A stretch of DNA of 64,000 nucleotides from Streptomyces sp. Alt3 (GCF_030719215.1 NZ_CP120984.1:124001-188000), one strand, 5' to 3'. Shown: positions 50,826-60,504, counted from the first letter of the stretch. Notes: a model not told the origin generated them from the sequence alone. Translations and numbers: made by a program.

Positions 50826-51650
50826 GTGAGCACCACCATGAACACACGCGCGAGCAGTACGGCCGGGACCTGTCGGACTTCGGCCACGGCCGCGTACGCC
50901 GACGCCGTTCCCCGAGCCTCGGCAGTGGCTGATCACACCGCAGGCGCGATGACAGTGACCTTCACCGTCACCCCGCTCAGCGGCAGTCTCGCTCCGCGCG
51001 AACAGGACGCGCGACACGTCGCTGACTTGCGTCGCCTGGTGCGCGGCAGGCTCGACTCGTGGGGGCTGGCCGACCTCGCCGATGATGCCGAACTGATCGT
51101 CAGCGAGCTGCTCACTAACTCGCTCATCCATAGCGGCGGCACACAGGTCAGCCTGGACGTTGTTATCGAGGACGACCGACTGCGCATCGAGGTTGGCGAC
51201 GGAGCCAGACGCCATCCCTGTCCTCCGGCGCACCTGTGCGACGAGGCCGAGAACGGACGGGGCCTCGAGATCGTGCGCTTCCTCGTCCAGGCCCGGGGCG
51301 GCGCATGGGGCCTCCTCCTGGCCACAGTCGCCGGCGGCAGCACCTTCCCGACCGCCGCCCACCTGGCCTCCTACGCCGGCCTCGCCCCGGCAACCAGACA
51401 GTCCGGGGCCGCGATCCACGGCGAACACGCCCCCAGAGCCGGCAACCGGCAGCTCAAACGCGCGATGTTCCTGTCCGCGTTCGCCGCCCTGCACGATCCC
51501 GTCTCCCGCACCTATTACGACCGCTGCCGAGCCTGCGGCACATCCCACACCCAGGCCCTCCTCCGCCTCGCCCGCCACCGCATCAGCGACCTGTTCGTCA
51601 TGCTCCGCGACGGAACCGTCTACGAACCCAGAACCCCACGGCTTGCTTGA
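50826..51650 (+). CDS. anti-sigma-like ATPase fused to an IS110 transposase fragment
   Basis: 274 residues from GTG 50826. Residues about 50-160 are a HATPase_c_2 domain: ELIVSELLTNSLIHSGG (N box) and ENGRGLEIVRFLVQARGGAWG (G box). At AWG the sequence passes without stop into LLLATVAGGSTFPTAAHLAS, YAGLAPATRQSG, NRQLKRAMFLSAFAA and LFVMLRDGTVYEPR, the C-terminus of an IS110 transposase. The IS insertion appears to have replaced the last few residues of the ATPase and added about 115. Confidence 0.8.
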   Translation: MSTTMNTRASSTAGTCRTSATAAYADAVPRASAVADHTAGAMTVTFTVTPLSGSLAPREQDARHVADLRRLVRGRLDSWGLADLADDAELIVSELLTNSLIHSGGTQVSLDVVIEDDRLRIEVGDGARRHPCPPAHLCDEAENGRGLEIVRFLVQARGGAWGLLLATVAGGSTFPTAAHLASYAGLAPATRQSGAAIHGEHAPRAGNRQLKRAMFLSAFAALHDPVSRTYYDRCRACGTSHTQALLRLARHRISDLFVMLRDGTVYEPRTPRLA

Positions 51651-51866
51651 CGAAGGACATAGAGGCCCCTCCGCTGGACGCCGACTACCCCCTGACGTTA
51701 CCGACGCGGACGTCGAGCGCCCCTTCACACCCCTCGGTGAGCGCGAACTCGGGCTCGCCACCACGGCCGGCGCCGCGCCGGAACCCGGCCACACCCCGGG
51801 CCCGCGCCTGCGTCCGCTCGTCCCCGGAGACCGGCCCCTCCTCTCCGTGACGGGATCGATGGCGCG

Positions 51867-53573
51867 TCAGCCCCAGACCGGCTTCTCCCGGTTCTCGGGC
51901 TCCTCGGTGACGAACCGATCCAGGGACGTGGCCTGCCCACGTGCGAGGTCGGCGACGCGTTCCGGGCTGCCCGACTCGTGCAACCTGACGTCCTCCGAGT
52001 ACCAGACGGTCACCATCAGGTTCTCCTGCCGGAAATACACCCACGAGCTGTTGAACTTGCCGTCCGCCCGGCGGCTCTCGTCCATGATCGACCGGACCGC
52101 GTGGTCACCCACCTCTTCGAGGACCTTGGTCGTGCCGGGTGAGTCCCCCGAACGACGTCCCAGCGTGATCCTTCCCAGCGCCTTGGTCGCGGCCTCCTTC
52201 GAGGAGTACAGCTGCGCGCTGACGATCATCTGGTAGGTGTTGAACTTCTGGCTGTCTGGGCTGGCCCAACCGCAGTTCGCCTGCTTGCTGTTGTTGTTGC
52301 CGTCATCGAGCAGCTCCTCGGCCGGCAGTTCCTCCCGCCCTCGCATGTCGTTGCGTTGCAGGTAGCTGCACAGGTCCGGCATCCGCTGGTATCGCGCTGG
52401 GGTGAAGGTGGGGGTGGGGTTGGGGCTCGACGGGTCGTCTCCCCAGGCGTCCGCGTAGTAGGTGGTGAGGGTAATCGCCAGGAGGCCGGTGGCCACCAGT
52501 ACCGGAAGCGTACGTCCCGTGGGCCGACGCCGTGCCGTCGTCCCGGCGTCGGTCGACCCTCTGGGTGTGACGTCCGGGCCGGGGTCGCTCTTGTCGGGGG
52601 CGGCGGTGAGCGGCCGGGTCGCCGTTGGCTCGGGGACGGCTGATGTCTTTGGCTCCGCACCGTCGCGTTCGCCTGCCGGGACGGCCGCTTTCCGGTGCAG
52701 GCCAGCCAGGCATTCGTGCACGTCCGACGCGGAGCGAGGGCGCGCCTCTGGGTCGCGCCGCAGAAGCTCGGTGAGGAGATTCGCGACCGCTGCGGGGACG
52801 TCGGGACGCAGGGCGGTTACCCGCTGAGCCTCCCCGTCGAGTTTGCGGCGAATCAACGAGAGGGCGCCGCCGTCGCCGAAGGGAGGCTCGCCGGTGAGTA
52901 GGGTGAACAGGAGGCTGCCAAGGGCGTACAGATCCGAACGCTCGTCACCGCGCTGGTCCAGGAACTGCTCCGGCGCCCCGTACTGGGCGGTGCCAACGGG
53001 GGACAGGAGCGTCGTGGGCGCCACGGTGAACGTGTGGGCATGGGTGAAACCGGCGATGCCAAAGTCCACGACCTTGACCGAGCCCCCGGCCGTGAGCATG
53101 ACGTTCGACGGCTTGATGTCGTAGTGGACGACTCCCGCGGCATGCGCCGCGACGAGTGCCGCGCAGACCTGCGACGTGATCTCCAGGGCCCGGCCCAGGG
53201 GCAGCGGACCGTGCTCGTGCATGTCGTGGGCCAGGCTGGCGCCCTCGACCCGCTCCATGACGAGGTACCACAGGTCGCCGGAGACACCGCGGTCGTACAA
53301 GGCGACGATATTCGGATGGTTGATCTGGGCCGCCGCCACCGCCTCGCGCTCGAACCGCTGGATCAGCTCGGCGGGAGCGTGTTCGTCGCGGCGCAGGAGC
53401 TTGACGGCGACGCCGCGGTGCAGAACGCGGTCGCGACCGGACCAGACCTCACCCATGCCCCCGCGACCGAGCGGCTCCTCCAGCTCGTACCGGTCCGCGA
53501 TCAGAGCGCCCCGTTCCACGTGCGCGACCTCCGTCGATCCGCCCTTACCGGTAGCTCCGGTATCACGACTCAC
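51867..53573 (-). CDS. Ser/Thr protein kinase with extracytoplasmic domain
   Basis: 568 residues. Pkn-type kinase domain: glycine loop GRGGMGEV from 36, Lys58 (VAVKLL), catalytic loop HYDIKPSN with Asp152 and Lys154, DFG at 170-172, and an activation-loop SPVGTAQYGAPEQ. HRD is replaced by HYD. A Pro/Thr-rich linker precedes one TM helix near 351-370. The outer 180 residues (PDLCSYLQRND, ANCGWASPDSQKFN, WVYFRQENLMVTVWYSED) contain two Cys and look like a sensor. No PASTA repeats. Confidence 0.9.
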   Translation of the reverse strand: MSRDTGATGKGGSTEVAHVERGALIADRYELEEPLGRGGMGEVWSGRDRVLHRGVAVKLLRRDEHAPAELIQRFEREAVAAAQINHPNIVALYDRGVSGDLWYLVMERVEGASLAHDMHEHGPLPLGRALEITSQVCAALVAAHAAGVVHYDIKPSNVMLTAGGSVKVVDFGIAGFTHAHTFTVAPTTLLSPVGTAQYGAPEQFLDQRGDERSDLYALGSLLFTLLTGEPPFGDGGALSLIRRKLDGEAQRVTALRPDVPAAVANLLTELLRRDPEARPRSASDVHECLAGLHRKAAVPAGERDGAEPKTSAVPEPTATRPLTAAPDKSDPGPDVTPRGSTDAGTTARRRPTGRTLPVLVATGLLAITLTTYYADAWGDDPSSPNPTPTFTPARYQRMPDLCSYLQRNDMRGREELPAEELLDDGNNNSKQANCGWASPDSQKFNTYQMIVSAQLYSSKEAATKALGRITLGRRSGDSPGTTKVLEEVGDHAVRSIMDESRRADGKFNSSWVYFRQENLMVTVWYSEDVRLHESGSPERVADLARGQATSLDRFVTEEPENREKPVWG

Positions 53574-53649
53574 GCAAGCATCCCGTCCGCGGTTCCCGCA
53601 ACGCGCGCGTTCGAACTCGAGATTGCGGGTCCGTCATCCGGCGCTGTCC

Positions 53650-53913
53650 GGGGCGTGCGACAGCAGGTCGGCGCCCCGGGCGATCATCTGGCTCTTCGGA
53701 CCGTCGTCGGGTGGTAGGCGGGGACGAAGCGGCGGCGCTGGTCGCGGGTGAAGAACGCGGTGTTCGCAGGACCTGGGCGACCTGTTCGAGGCTAACGTGG
53801 ACCGCCAGCTCGGGCTGCTGCCCGTCGCGATAGTCCTTTCGGAGATCGCCTAGGGCCAAAACCAGGCCCTTAAGCCCCGCCTCCTCGATCGTGTTGCCAC
53901 CACCCCGCACCAC
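53650..53913 (-). pseudogene. small hypothetical gene fragment
   Basis: From 53913 the frame reads LKGLVLALGDLRKDYRDG and LAVHVSLEQVAQVLRTP; another frame continues with FFTRDQRRRFVPAYHP and then LLSHAPDSAG. A frameshift near 53755 is likely. The family is not recognised. Confidence 0.35.
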
Positions 53914-54559
53914 CCGTTCGTCAAGCGCTCGCGAATCCGCTTCTACGCCCGGTCAGGACCCGTCCGGCAGAGGGCCGGGACGGATTTTCGCGAACGCTTG
54001 AATGACCGGCGGCCGGTGCGGACTGTTGGCCCCGCGCTCGAGCGGAGCGTCCTACAGAGAAGGGTGATGTCCGTGTCCACGTCCGATCTCCGCCCTCCTG
54101 GTCCCGCTGCTCCTGGCGCTCGTCGTCGGCCTGGTGCTGGGCGCGCTGGCGTACCTGTCCTACGAGCACCCAGCGCTCACCGGCCCGCTGACCCTCGTCC
54201 TGGCCGGCGCGGCCGTGGTGAGTTCCCCGGCAGGAAACTCACCACAGCAGGTCAGAGGGAACGCCGCCACTCACCACGGAGAAGCCACGGTACTCAGGAC
54301 CTGCCTGGCGGGCCGTCAGGAGCTGGCCGTAGTGCCCGGTGTCGGGGTATGAGGCAAGTGAACGTGCACCAGTGCGGGTGGCTGTCCCTGGGCGGAGGGT
54401 GCCGGATAGGTTGATCGTTTGGGGCGGCGGCCCGCCGGTACGCGCCGGAGGAAAAGTCGGGGAATTTTTTTCTGTGCCGGATGTCGAGCAGGCGTGCGCG
54501 GCTCCGACTGAGGGATGGAAGCGCGCCAAGGGGGTGCGCGGGACACAAGGAGACACCTG
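53914..54559. other. gap with a hydrophobic fragment
   Basis: Between 54092 and 54352 a plus-strand frame codes LLLALVVGLVLGALAYLSY and LTLVLAGAAVVSS, two membrane-like helices, but lacks a start in the same frame; an ATG in another frame (54067) suggests a frameshifted small membrane protein. A hairpin (gtggtgagttcc with ggaaactcaccac) lies at 54214-54244. Nothing else is supported. Confidence 0.4.
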
Positions 54560-54921
54560 ATGAAGTACGTCGCGATGATCTACGGCAACCAGGCCAAGTG
54601 GACTCCTTCCCGGACGACGCCTGGCCCGAGGCGATCGCCAGGCAGGACGCGTTCAACAAGAAGTACCGCGAGAGCGGTGAACTGCTGGGCGCCTACGGCC
54701 TGGCGGACGTGGCCAACGCGCAGCTGGTGCGTCGCAAGGACGGCGCCCCGGCGGTCACCGACGGGCCGTACCTGGAGACCAAGGAGTATCTCGCCAGCTT
54801 CTACATGCTGGACTGCGAGTCCCTGGAGCGCGCGCAGGAGATCGCCGCCGACATGCCCTTCGCGGACACCGATCCGGTCGAGCTCTGGCCGGTCCTGCAC
54901 GACGCCGCGACGGACCTGTGA
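54560..54921 (+). pseudogene. YCII/DGPF-domain protein, frameshifted
   Basis: ATG 54560 with AAGGAG upstream starts MKYVAMIYGNQAKW; a single base appears missing right after (aagtggactcc), and the protein continues in the next frame as SFPDDAWPEAIARQDAF, LLGAYGLADVANAQLV, VTDGPYLETKEYLASFYML and ending at a TGA that overlaps the sigma gene. The DGPY motif is the YCII/DGPF signature found upstream of ECF42 sigma factors. Restoring one G gives about 119 residues. Sequencing error is possible. Confidence 0.8.
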
Positions 54922-56174
54922 GCGGGGAACCCGGCGTCGAGGACCTGCTGCGCGAGCTGGCGCCGCAGGTCCTCGGCGCGCTCGTCCGCCGCTACGGCGC
55001 CTTCGACACTTGCGAGGACGCCGTCCAGGAAGCCCTGCTGGCAGCCGCCTTGCAATGGCCCGCCGAGGGACTGCCGGACAATCCCCGGGGATGGCTGGTC
55101 ACTGTCGCCTCCCGCCGGCTGGTGGACCAGGTCCGCAGCGAGCAGGCGCGGCGCCGGCGCGAGGACCGCATCGCCCTCGCGACCCCGCAGGCCGAGTTGC
55201 TCAGCCGCGCCGCGGACGCCGAGGCGACTGCGGACCGGGACGACTCCCTGGCGCTGCTGTTCCTGTGCTGCCACCCAGCGCTGTCGGAGCCCAGCCGGAT
55301 CGCCCTGACCCTGCGCGCGGTCGGGGGCCTGACCACCGCACAGATCGCCGCCGCCTTCCTGGCGCCCGAGGCGACCATGGCCCAGCGCATCAGCCGCGCC
55401 AAGCAAACCATCAGGAACTCCGCGACGCCGCTACGCTTGCCGCAGCCGGCCGACCGGGCCGAACGCCTGGAAGCGGTGCTCCATGTGCTGTACCTGGTCT
55501 TCAACGAGGGCTACACCGCCACCGCCGGCAACGACCTGACAGCGCCTGCCCTGTCGGCCGAAGCGATCCGGCTCACCCGGCTGCTGCACCGCCTGCTGCC
55601 CGACCACGCCGAGACCGCCGGGCTGCTGGCCCTGATGCTGCTCACCGACGCGCGCCGCGCCGCCCGCACCGGACCCGGCGGCGCTCTGGTGCCGCTGGCC
55701 GAGCAGGACCGCGCCCTCTGGGACCGCCAGCTGGTCACGGAGGGCGTCGTCCTGATCAGCCGGACCCTGCCCGGGGGACGGGTCGGCCCGTACCAGCTGC
55801 AGGCGGCGATCGCCGCCGTCCACGATGAGGCCGAACACGTCGACGCCACCGACTGGCCGCAGATCCTCGCCCTGTACGACCTGTTGGAGCACTTGGCCCC
55901 GAACCCGGTCGTCGCCCTCAACCGAGCGGTCGCTGTCGCGATGGTGCACGGACCGACCGCCGGACTCGACCTGCTGACGGCACTGGAGTCCGACCGGCGC
56001 ACCGCACACCACCACCGCCTGCTCGCGGTCCGGGCCCACCTCTTGGAGCAGCTCGGCAACCACGACGCGGCGGCCCACGCCTTCCGCGAAGCAGCCCGAC
56101 GCACCACCACTACACCGGAACGGCGCCACCTCACCACCCGCGCGGCCCGCCTCACTCCCGGCCGACAGGAGTGA
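54918..56174 (+). CDS. RNA polymerase sigma factor, ECF42 type
   Basis: 418 residues from GTG 54918 (GTGA overlap with the YCII gene). Region 2: LVRRYGAFDTCEDAVQEALLAA in part, PRGWLVTVASRRLVDQVRSE. Region 4: LTLRAVGGLTTAQIAAAFL and TMAQRISRAKQTIR. The C-terminal 230 residues (LYLVFNEGYTATAGNDLT, LLALMLLTDARRAART, DEAEHVDATDWPQILALYDLL) are the long SnoaL-less TPR-like extension that marks ECF42. Members of this group are paired with YCII/DGPF proteins; no anti-sigma factor is known for them. Confidence 0.9.
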   Translation: MSGEPGVEDLLRELAPQVLGALVRRYGAFDTCEDAVQEALLAAALQWPAEGLPDNPRGWLVTVASRRLVDQVRSEQARRRREDRIALATPQAELLSRAADAEATADRDDSLALLFLCCHPALSEPSRIALTLRAVGGLTTAQIAAAFLAPEATMAQRISRAKQTIRNSATPLRLPQPADRAERLEAVLHVLYLVFNEGYTATAGNDLTAPALSAEAIRLTRLLHRLLPDHAETAGLLALMLLTDARRAARTGPGGALVPLAEQDRALWDRQLVTEGVVLISRTLPGGRVGPYQLQAAIAAVHDEAEHVDATDWPQILALYDLLEHLAPNPVVALNRAVAVAMVHGPTAGLDLLTALESDRRTAHHHRLLAVRAHLLEQLGNHDAAAHAFREAARRTTTTPERRHLTTRAARLTPGRQE

Positions 56175-56387
56175 CCAGCAAAACCGAAGAGCCGACGGAC
56201 TCGAGCACCACCGCGGTGCACGTTCAGCTGTACCTACCTGTGCACTTTCAGGTGTACGCCGACACCAGCCCGGCGGGGGACATCATGCCCCGTCGCTTTT
56301 GCAGCTGTTGTGGGCGGGTGTTGCTCTCGCGGGTGAGCTGTGGCCGTCATCGGTGCCCAGTGGTGGCACCGCGCCGTTGGGCACGGC

Positions 56388-56762
56388 ATGCGAAGGATCA
56401 TGTGTGTGGAGGTGTCCGTGATGGCGTTGGGATGTCTGGGTCAGGCGCCCGCGCATGCCAGTGGGACCGCTGAGGACGGGCCGGTGGGTATCGGGGTCAT
56501 CGGTGAGGGGCTGAAGGTGCGCGAGGTGCGGGTGCTCCTGGACGGCTGGCAGGACGGTGCCAGGGCCCGGGTGAGCCTCTGGCAGCGCGGGAGCTATGTC
56601 CGGACGGTGCGGGGGTGGAAGGCGACCAGTGCCCGGGAGACGCGCGGCCACCGGTTCGAGCACGCGGCATGGAAGATTAACAAGAGCTTCCCGCACCGCT
56701 CGCAGCTCTGTGTGGAGGTCACGGGCCACGACCGGATGCCGTGCGTCACGATCAAGCGCTGA
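56388..56762 (+). CDS. small secreted protein
   Basis: 124 residues from ATG 56388. A signal peptide (MCVEVSVMALGCLGQAPAHA) with cleavage after AHA is likely. The mature part is basic with Trp-rich strands (REVRVLLDGWQDGARARVSL, RTVRGWKATSARETRGH) and two Cys near the end. No family recognised. A very strong terminator follows. Confidence 0.55.
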   Translation: MRRIMCVEVSVMALGCLGQAPAHASGTAEDGPVGIGVIGEGLKVREVRVLLDGWQDGARARVSLWQRGSYVRTVRGWKATSARETRGHRFEHAAWKINKSFPHRSQLCVEVTGHDRMPCVTIKR

Positions 56763-56774
56763 CACCCCGCACGA

Positions 56775-56822
56775 CGTCGGCGCCCGCCCCCGGGACGAGA
56801 TCCGGGGGCGGGCGCCGACGTA
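56775..56822. terminator. bidirectional terminator
   Basis: ACGTCGGCGCCCGCCCCCGG (56775-56794) pairs exactly with 56803-56822 around an eight-base loop, between two convergent genes. Confidence 0.85.
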
Positions 56823-56862
56823 CGAACACCTCTGGCCGGCGAGAGGCTGAACAGGCCGGGAT

Positions 56863-57603
56863 CTACCGCGCGGGCTCGTAGGTGACGGCGGTGCCGGAGC
56901 AGTCTTCGGCGGTGCCGAGGAGGGCCTGGCGTTCGGCGTCGTCGACGGCGAGGTCCCAGCGGAGTTTCGTCGCGACCCAGGTCGCGGCGTAGGTGCAGTG
57001 GTAGGACGCGTCGGTGGGCATCCACTGCGCGGGGTCCTTATCGCTTTTGGACCTGTTGGAGGCGGCGGAGACCGCGATCAGCGTGTCCGGGGACCCCTGG
57101 TCGTTGGCGTAGGCCTCGCGCCGCTCAGCGCTCCACGGTGTCTGCTCGGAGTCGAAGACCTCGGCGAGCGGCACGAAGTGGTCCACGTCGAGCCTCCCGG
57201 CGTCGTTCACCACGAGGTTGTCGTACGCGCTGCGCCAGGAGCCGCCGGTGAGCTTGCAGCCGGCCGCGACCTCGGGTGCGTTCACGGCTTCGGAGAGGAT
57301 GACCTCCCGGCGGGTGTCGCAGCCGTCCGTGGCGTTCAGTCCGCGGTTCCAGTGCTTGTAGAGGGTCCGCTTGTAGCCCTCCCGGTGCTCCTCGGCGACC
57401 GGGAGCTCGTCGATCGCCTCGAACAGTCCCAGCGACCGCCGGGCACCGAAGGCGCCGTTGGGGGTCTGTGCGGGGGCGTAGGAGGTGAAGGGGAGTTCTT
57501 CAACCGGCAGGGTGCTGGCGAAGGTGGGGGCGGGGGTGGCGAGCAGGGTCAGGGCGGCGAGGGCGAGCGCGGGCAGGCCGCGTCGCAGCAGGGGGATCAT
57601 CAC
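56863..57603 (-). CDS. secreted HNH-family nuclease (DUF1524/GmrSD-C type)
   Basis: 246 residues. Signal peptide MMIPLLRRGLPALALAALTL, cleaved after TFAS. The domain has DNLVVNDAGRLDVDHFVPLAE (catalytic Asp-His), WSAERREAYANDQGSPDTLI and SAASNRSKSDKDPAQWMP, the DUF1524 His-Asn-His-like arrangement, and four Cys (ATDGCDTRR, AAGCKLTGG, YHCTY, EDCSG). Streptomyces secrete such nucleases for nutrition or development. It is monocistronic. Confidence 0.85.
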   Translation of the reverse strand: MMIPLLRRGLPALALAALTLLATPAPTFASTLPVEELPFTSYAPAQTPNGAFGARRSLGLFEAIDELPVAEEHREGYKRTLYKHWNRGLNATDGCDTRREVILSEAVNAPEVAAGCKLTGGSWRSAYDNLVVNDAGRLDVDHFVPLAEVFDSEQTPWSAERREAYANDQGSPDTLIAVSAASNRSKSDKDPAQWMPTDASYHCTYAATWVATKLRWDLAVDDAERQALLGTAEDCSGTAVTYEPAR

Positions 57604-57903
57604 GAGAGGTGGTGTAGCAGCAGCCCCCTGCCCGACGGTTGGGCACCGACGCTACGTCACCCGATCGCGAGACCGGTTCACCTGAAGAAACGGAACACCC
57701 GAAGCACCCGCCGCGACCACCCTCCGCCGCGTGGCCGCGGCTGGAAGCGCGCGACACGGGTGGGTGGCACCCGGATCTGCGTCGAATTCAAAGGCCTGGC
57801 AACGAAGGCCCGTGTCACGTTGAAGTAGTCCCGCGGTTGCCGCAGGAGAGCCCGTACGGCGACCCTGGGATCTCTCCGGGGGCGGGCGCCGTCGTTCGTG
57901 TGG
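57604..57903. other. gap with no supported gene
   Basis: The 300 bases between the nuclease start and the helicase-associated fragment hold only short frames. The nuclease promoter should lie at the left side of this gap. Confidence 0.4.
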
Positions 57904-58380
57904 TCAGGCTGCCCAGTCCAGTCCGAGTGCGGCGAGCACGGCGAGTTTGTCGGCGGCGAGCTTGGCTCTGCGGGTCTTGCTGTTCGTGAGGAACACGCCC
58001 AGCTTGATGGGGTGTTCCTGGCCGTCGATGACGACGGTTTCGATGTGGGCTCGGGGCACGGTCACGGTGCCGGTGCGGGCCCGGTACTGCTTCAGCGCGA
58101 GGACGCCCCGCTCGAACGCCCCGGCCGTGGACGCCGTCTTCCTGGCCGGCACTGCGGGCAGAGGGGTCAGCCCGAGCGCTTCCAGGCGCTGCCGTTGCTC
58201 GGGCAGCAGTTTGGTCCACACCGCGTGTTCGCGCTGTCGGTTGATCCATGCGCCGACGTCGCAGCCGTGGACCAGGACGCCGGGAAGGACCTCGGTCAGC
58301 CCGCCTTCCTCGCCCAGCAGCGCGCGGGCGGTGGCGTAGTGGCGCTGCCACTCGGTCGACCCTGTCGTTGTCCGATCGGA
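57904..58380 (-). pseudogene. helicase-associated domain protein, C-terminal fragment
   Basis: WQRHYATARALLGEEGGLTE, VLVHGCDVGAWINRQREHAV and WTKLLPEQRQRLEALGL form a helicase-associated (HA) repeat; AFERGVLALKQYRARTGTVT starts another, with EHPIKLGVFLTNSKTRRAKL. In Streptomyces such repeats end large DEAD/DEAH helicases. The helicase core is missing; the frame upstream of 58380 is antisense to another gene. Confidence 0.75.
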
Positions 58381-58404
58381 AAAGCACCGATCGAGGAGGC
58401 CGGT

Positions 58405-58830
58405 ATGGGACGAGACACCAAGCGCGCGAAGCAGGCCCGCAGGGACAGGCGCCTGCGGGAAACCTCCCGGACGGGCGCCTCGTCGGCCACTGTCCACGAG
58501 GTGCGCACCCCTGATGACCTCCAGAACGCCCTGGCGGTGATGCTGCCGCACCCGAAGGGCGGCGAATGGAGGTCCGACGTCATCGGAGCGGAGAAGCTCT
58601 CCTTGAAAGTCGGCTTCGATGGCTGGCCGCTCCTCAACGGGCACCGCGTCACCGAGGAGATGTGCGCAGAGCTCCAGGCCGACCGCCCGGACCAGACCGC
58701 CGACTTCGTCTTCGAGGACCTGGTCGCCATGGCCCGAGAGATGGGCCCACCCGATCTCAGCGGCCTCGCCAGGGCGCTTACCACCATTGGGGGGCTGCTC
58801 AGGCCATCAGCTCGATCACGAGGACGGCAG
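58405..58830 (+). CDS. hypothetical protein, 3-prime end uncertain
   Basis: From ATG 58405 (gaggaggcc upstream) the protein starts with a basic segment (TKRAKQARRDRRLRETSRTG) and continues with LQNALAVMLPHPKGGEWRSD, EKLSLKVGFDGWPLLNGHRV and LARALTTIGGLL. After about 135 residues the frame becomes Arg/Pro-rich and runs on to 59817 without stop, antisense to another gene, so the natural end has probably been lost by a frameshift near 58795. I end the call where the sequence stops looking natural. Confidence 0.45.
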
Positions 58831-58831
58831 C

Positions 58832-58969
58832 ATGTCCTGCACCCTCGGTCAGGACTGCCCCGGCGTTGCCCTGCCCCACGCAGGCTGGACCGACCGCCGC
58901 TGCCATGGGCCCTGCGCCCACTGCGACGGCCCTCCGGTCTGGTGGGTGTGCGACCGGCAGGAAGGCTGA
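58832..58969 (+). CDS. small Cys-rich ORF
   Basis: 45 residues from ATG 58832 with six Cys (MSCTLGQDCPG, RRCHGPCAHCDGPP, WWVCDRQ), suggesting a zinc-binding peptide. It could also be the frameshifted C-terminus of the preceding gene. No strong ribosome site. Confidence 0.3.
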   Translation: MSCTLGQDCPGVALPHAGWTDRRCHGPCAHCDGPPVWWVCDRQEG

Positions 58970-59265
58970 CCCGCATCAGAAGTGCGTCCGGCCCTGCGGT
59001 CCAGGGGCCGTCACCGCGAACCGCTCTGGTAGTCCGCGAAAACGAGCAGGGAAGCTGTCCTCTGGGCCTGCTTGTCTGTCGGGCGTACGCTCCCGGTCAT
59101 GACAGCTGCCGCGCACCGTCAGGAGCCAGATCCCCCCTGGGGCTTCACCCTCGCACTCTGATTGGCAGGAGGCCCGCACCAATCGCGGTGAGGGCCTCCT
59201 GCCGTGCCACGGGCGGGCCGGCGGCCGTGCCTGCCGGTACGGACGGCCGGGGGTGCGGGATGGTG

Positions 59266-60234
59266 TCAGTCGTTGGTCTCGTGGGGGAGGCCGTCGTCCA
59301 GGACGATGCGGATGGTCTGGCCTTCTCCGTCGACGCCGGTGAGTTCGGTGGCGATGCGGTTGTAGGCGGTCGTGGCCAGTGCCCAGTCCGCTTCGAGCGG
59401 GGTGGTGGCGTGGCGGGTGTCCCAGAGCTTGATGAGCAGGCCGATGAGAGAGCGGCCGGACAGGACGGTCTGGACGCGGCCTTCCTTGACGTCCTCAACC
59501 GAGGGCGGGGTGCGGAAGTGGTCATGGTCGACGGCCAGGGCGGTGAGCCACTCCCAGGTGTCGCGGTGCGCGACCAAGTCCACGGAGGCCACCCCGGCGG
59601 CCTTCAGCAGCAGGACCCCGTGGGCCACCCGCGGGTCCTCGCCGCCGGTCGGCGCAGGGGCGGAAGAGGGCGCGGCGGGCGTGCCGTTGCCCTGGTAGGC
59701 GGCCTGGATCGCACGCTTGAGAGCGTCGTCCTGGTCCCGGTTCTGGCGCTCCGGTTCCGGCTGTGGCTGCTGCTGGTTGCTCTCCATGGTTCCCCCCTGG
59801 GAGTCGGTGTCGGATGAGGTGGGCGGTGCCGTTGCGGAGGCGGCGGGCTCGTACCCGTACTCAAGGCTGGGCTCTGGGGCCGCAGGCCCCCCAGGCGCCG
59901 GTGCGTCGGCCTCGGGTGCGTCGGCCGGCCGCTGGAGCTCCGCGAGGGGGCGGAGGATGACGGCGAGCTCCAGCAGCTGCTGGAGCTCGCCGCGGGTTTC
60001 GTTGAGGTCGCTGATCATCCGGTCCTGGCGGCGGCGTACCTCCCGGTTCTCCTCCCGCAGGCCGGTGACACCTCCCTGCACGACCTCCAGGATCTTCAGG
60101 CGAGTCTGGGTGAGATCACCGTGCAGGGCCGTCAGCCCGACCGTCGGGTCATCAAGACGACCGACCGGCGCCAGCAGGGCCCGTATCGCCTTCAGTTCCT
60201 CCATCGCGCTGCCGAACGCGTCTTTCCACTTCAC
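59266..60234 (-). CDS. coiled-coil hypothetical protein
   Basis: 322 residues. Residues 1-100 are a long amphipathic helix or coiled coil (AMEELKAIRALLAPVG; GLREENREVRRRQDRMISDL; RGELQQLLELAVIL). A Pro/Ala/Gln-rich disordered linker (110-195) leads to a helical C-terminal domain of 125 residues (GVLLLKAAGVASVDLVAHRD, WEWLTALAVDHDHFRTPP, VQTVLSGRSLIGLLIKLWD, ALATTAYNRIATEL). No family recognised. A structural or DNA-organising role is only a guess. Confidence 0.6.
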   Translation of the reverse strand: MKWKDAFGSAMEELKAIRALLAPVGRLDDPTVGLTALHGDLTQTRLKILEVVQGGVTGLREENREVRRRQDRMISDLNETRGELQQLLELAVILRPLAELQRPADAPEADAPAPGGPAAPEPSLEYGYEPAASATAPPTSSDTDSQGGTMESNQQQPQPEPERQNRDQDDALKRAIQAAYQGNGTPAAPSSAPAPTGGEDPRVAHGVLLLKAAGVASVDLVAHRDTWEWLTALAVDHDHFRTPPSVEDVKEGRVQTVLSGRSLIGLLIKLWDTRHATTPLEADWALATTAYNRIATELTGVDGEGQTIRIVLDDGLPHETND

Positions 60235-60504
60235 GTAACCCCCTGGTCACTCAGAGCTGCAACCGGCCGTATCTCCCCATAAACACTCCATGTGACGCGC
60301 CGCTTTCCGGCCCTTCCTCTGGCCGGGACTACACCCCACTCTCCGAACGGCGAGGACACTGCGGTGCGGCGGCTTCCGGCGTCAACATGCCGCCAGCGCG
60401 ACCGTCCTTTTCGGTGACCTCGACCTCGACCTCGCATTCCGTTCTGGGTGGTGCGTTCGTGGCCACATTCGCGGACGTGACCGATCCCAACCCTCCCGGC
60501 CTCG
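60235..60504. other. upstream region with no supported gene
   Basis: Holds the likely promoter of the coiled-coil gene. A 46-codon ORF from ATG 60388 overlaps the DUF6233 relic in another frame and is not supported. Confidence 0.35.
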
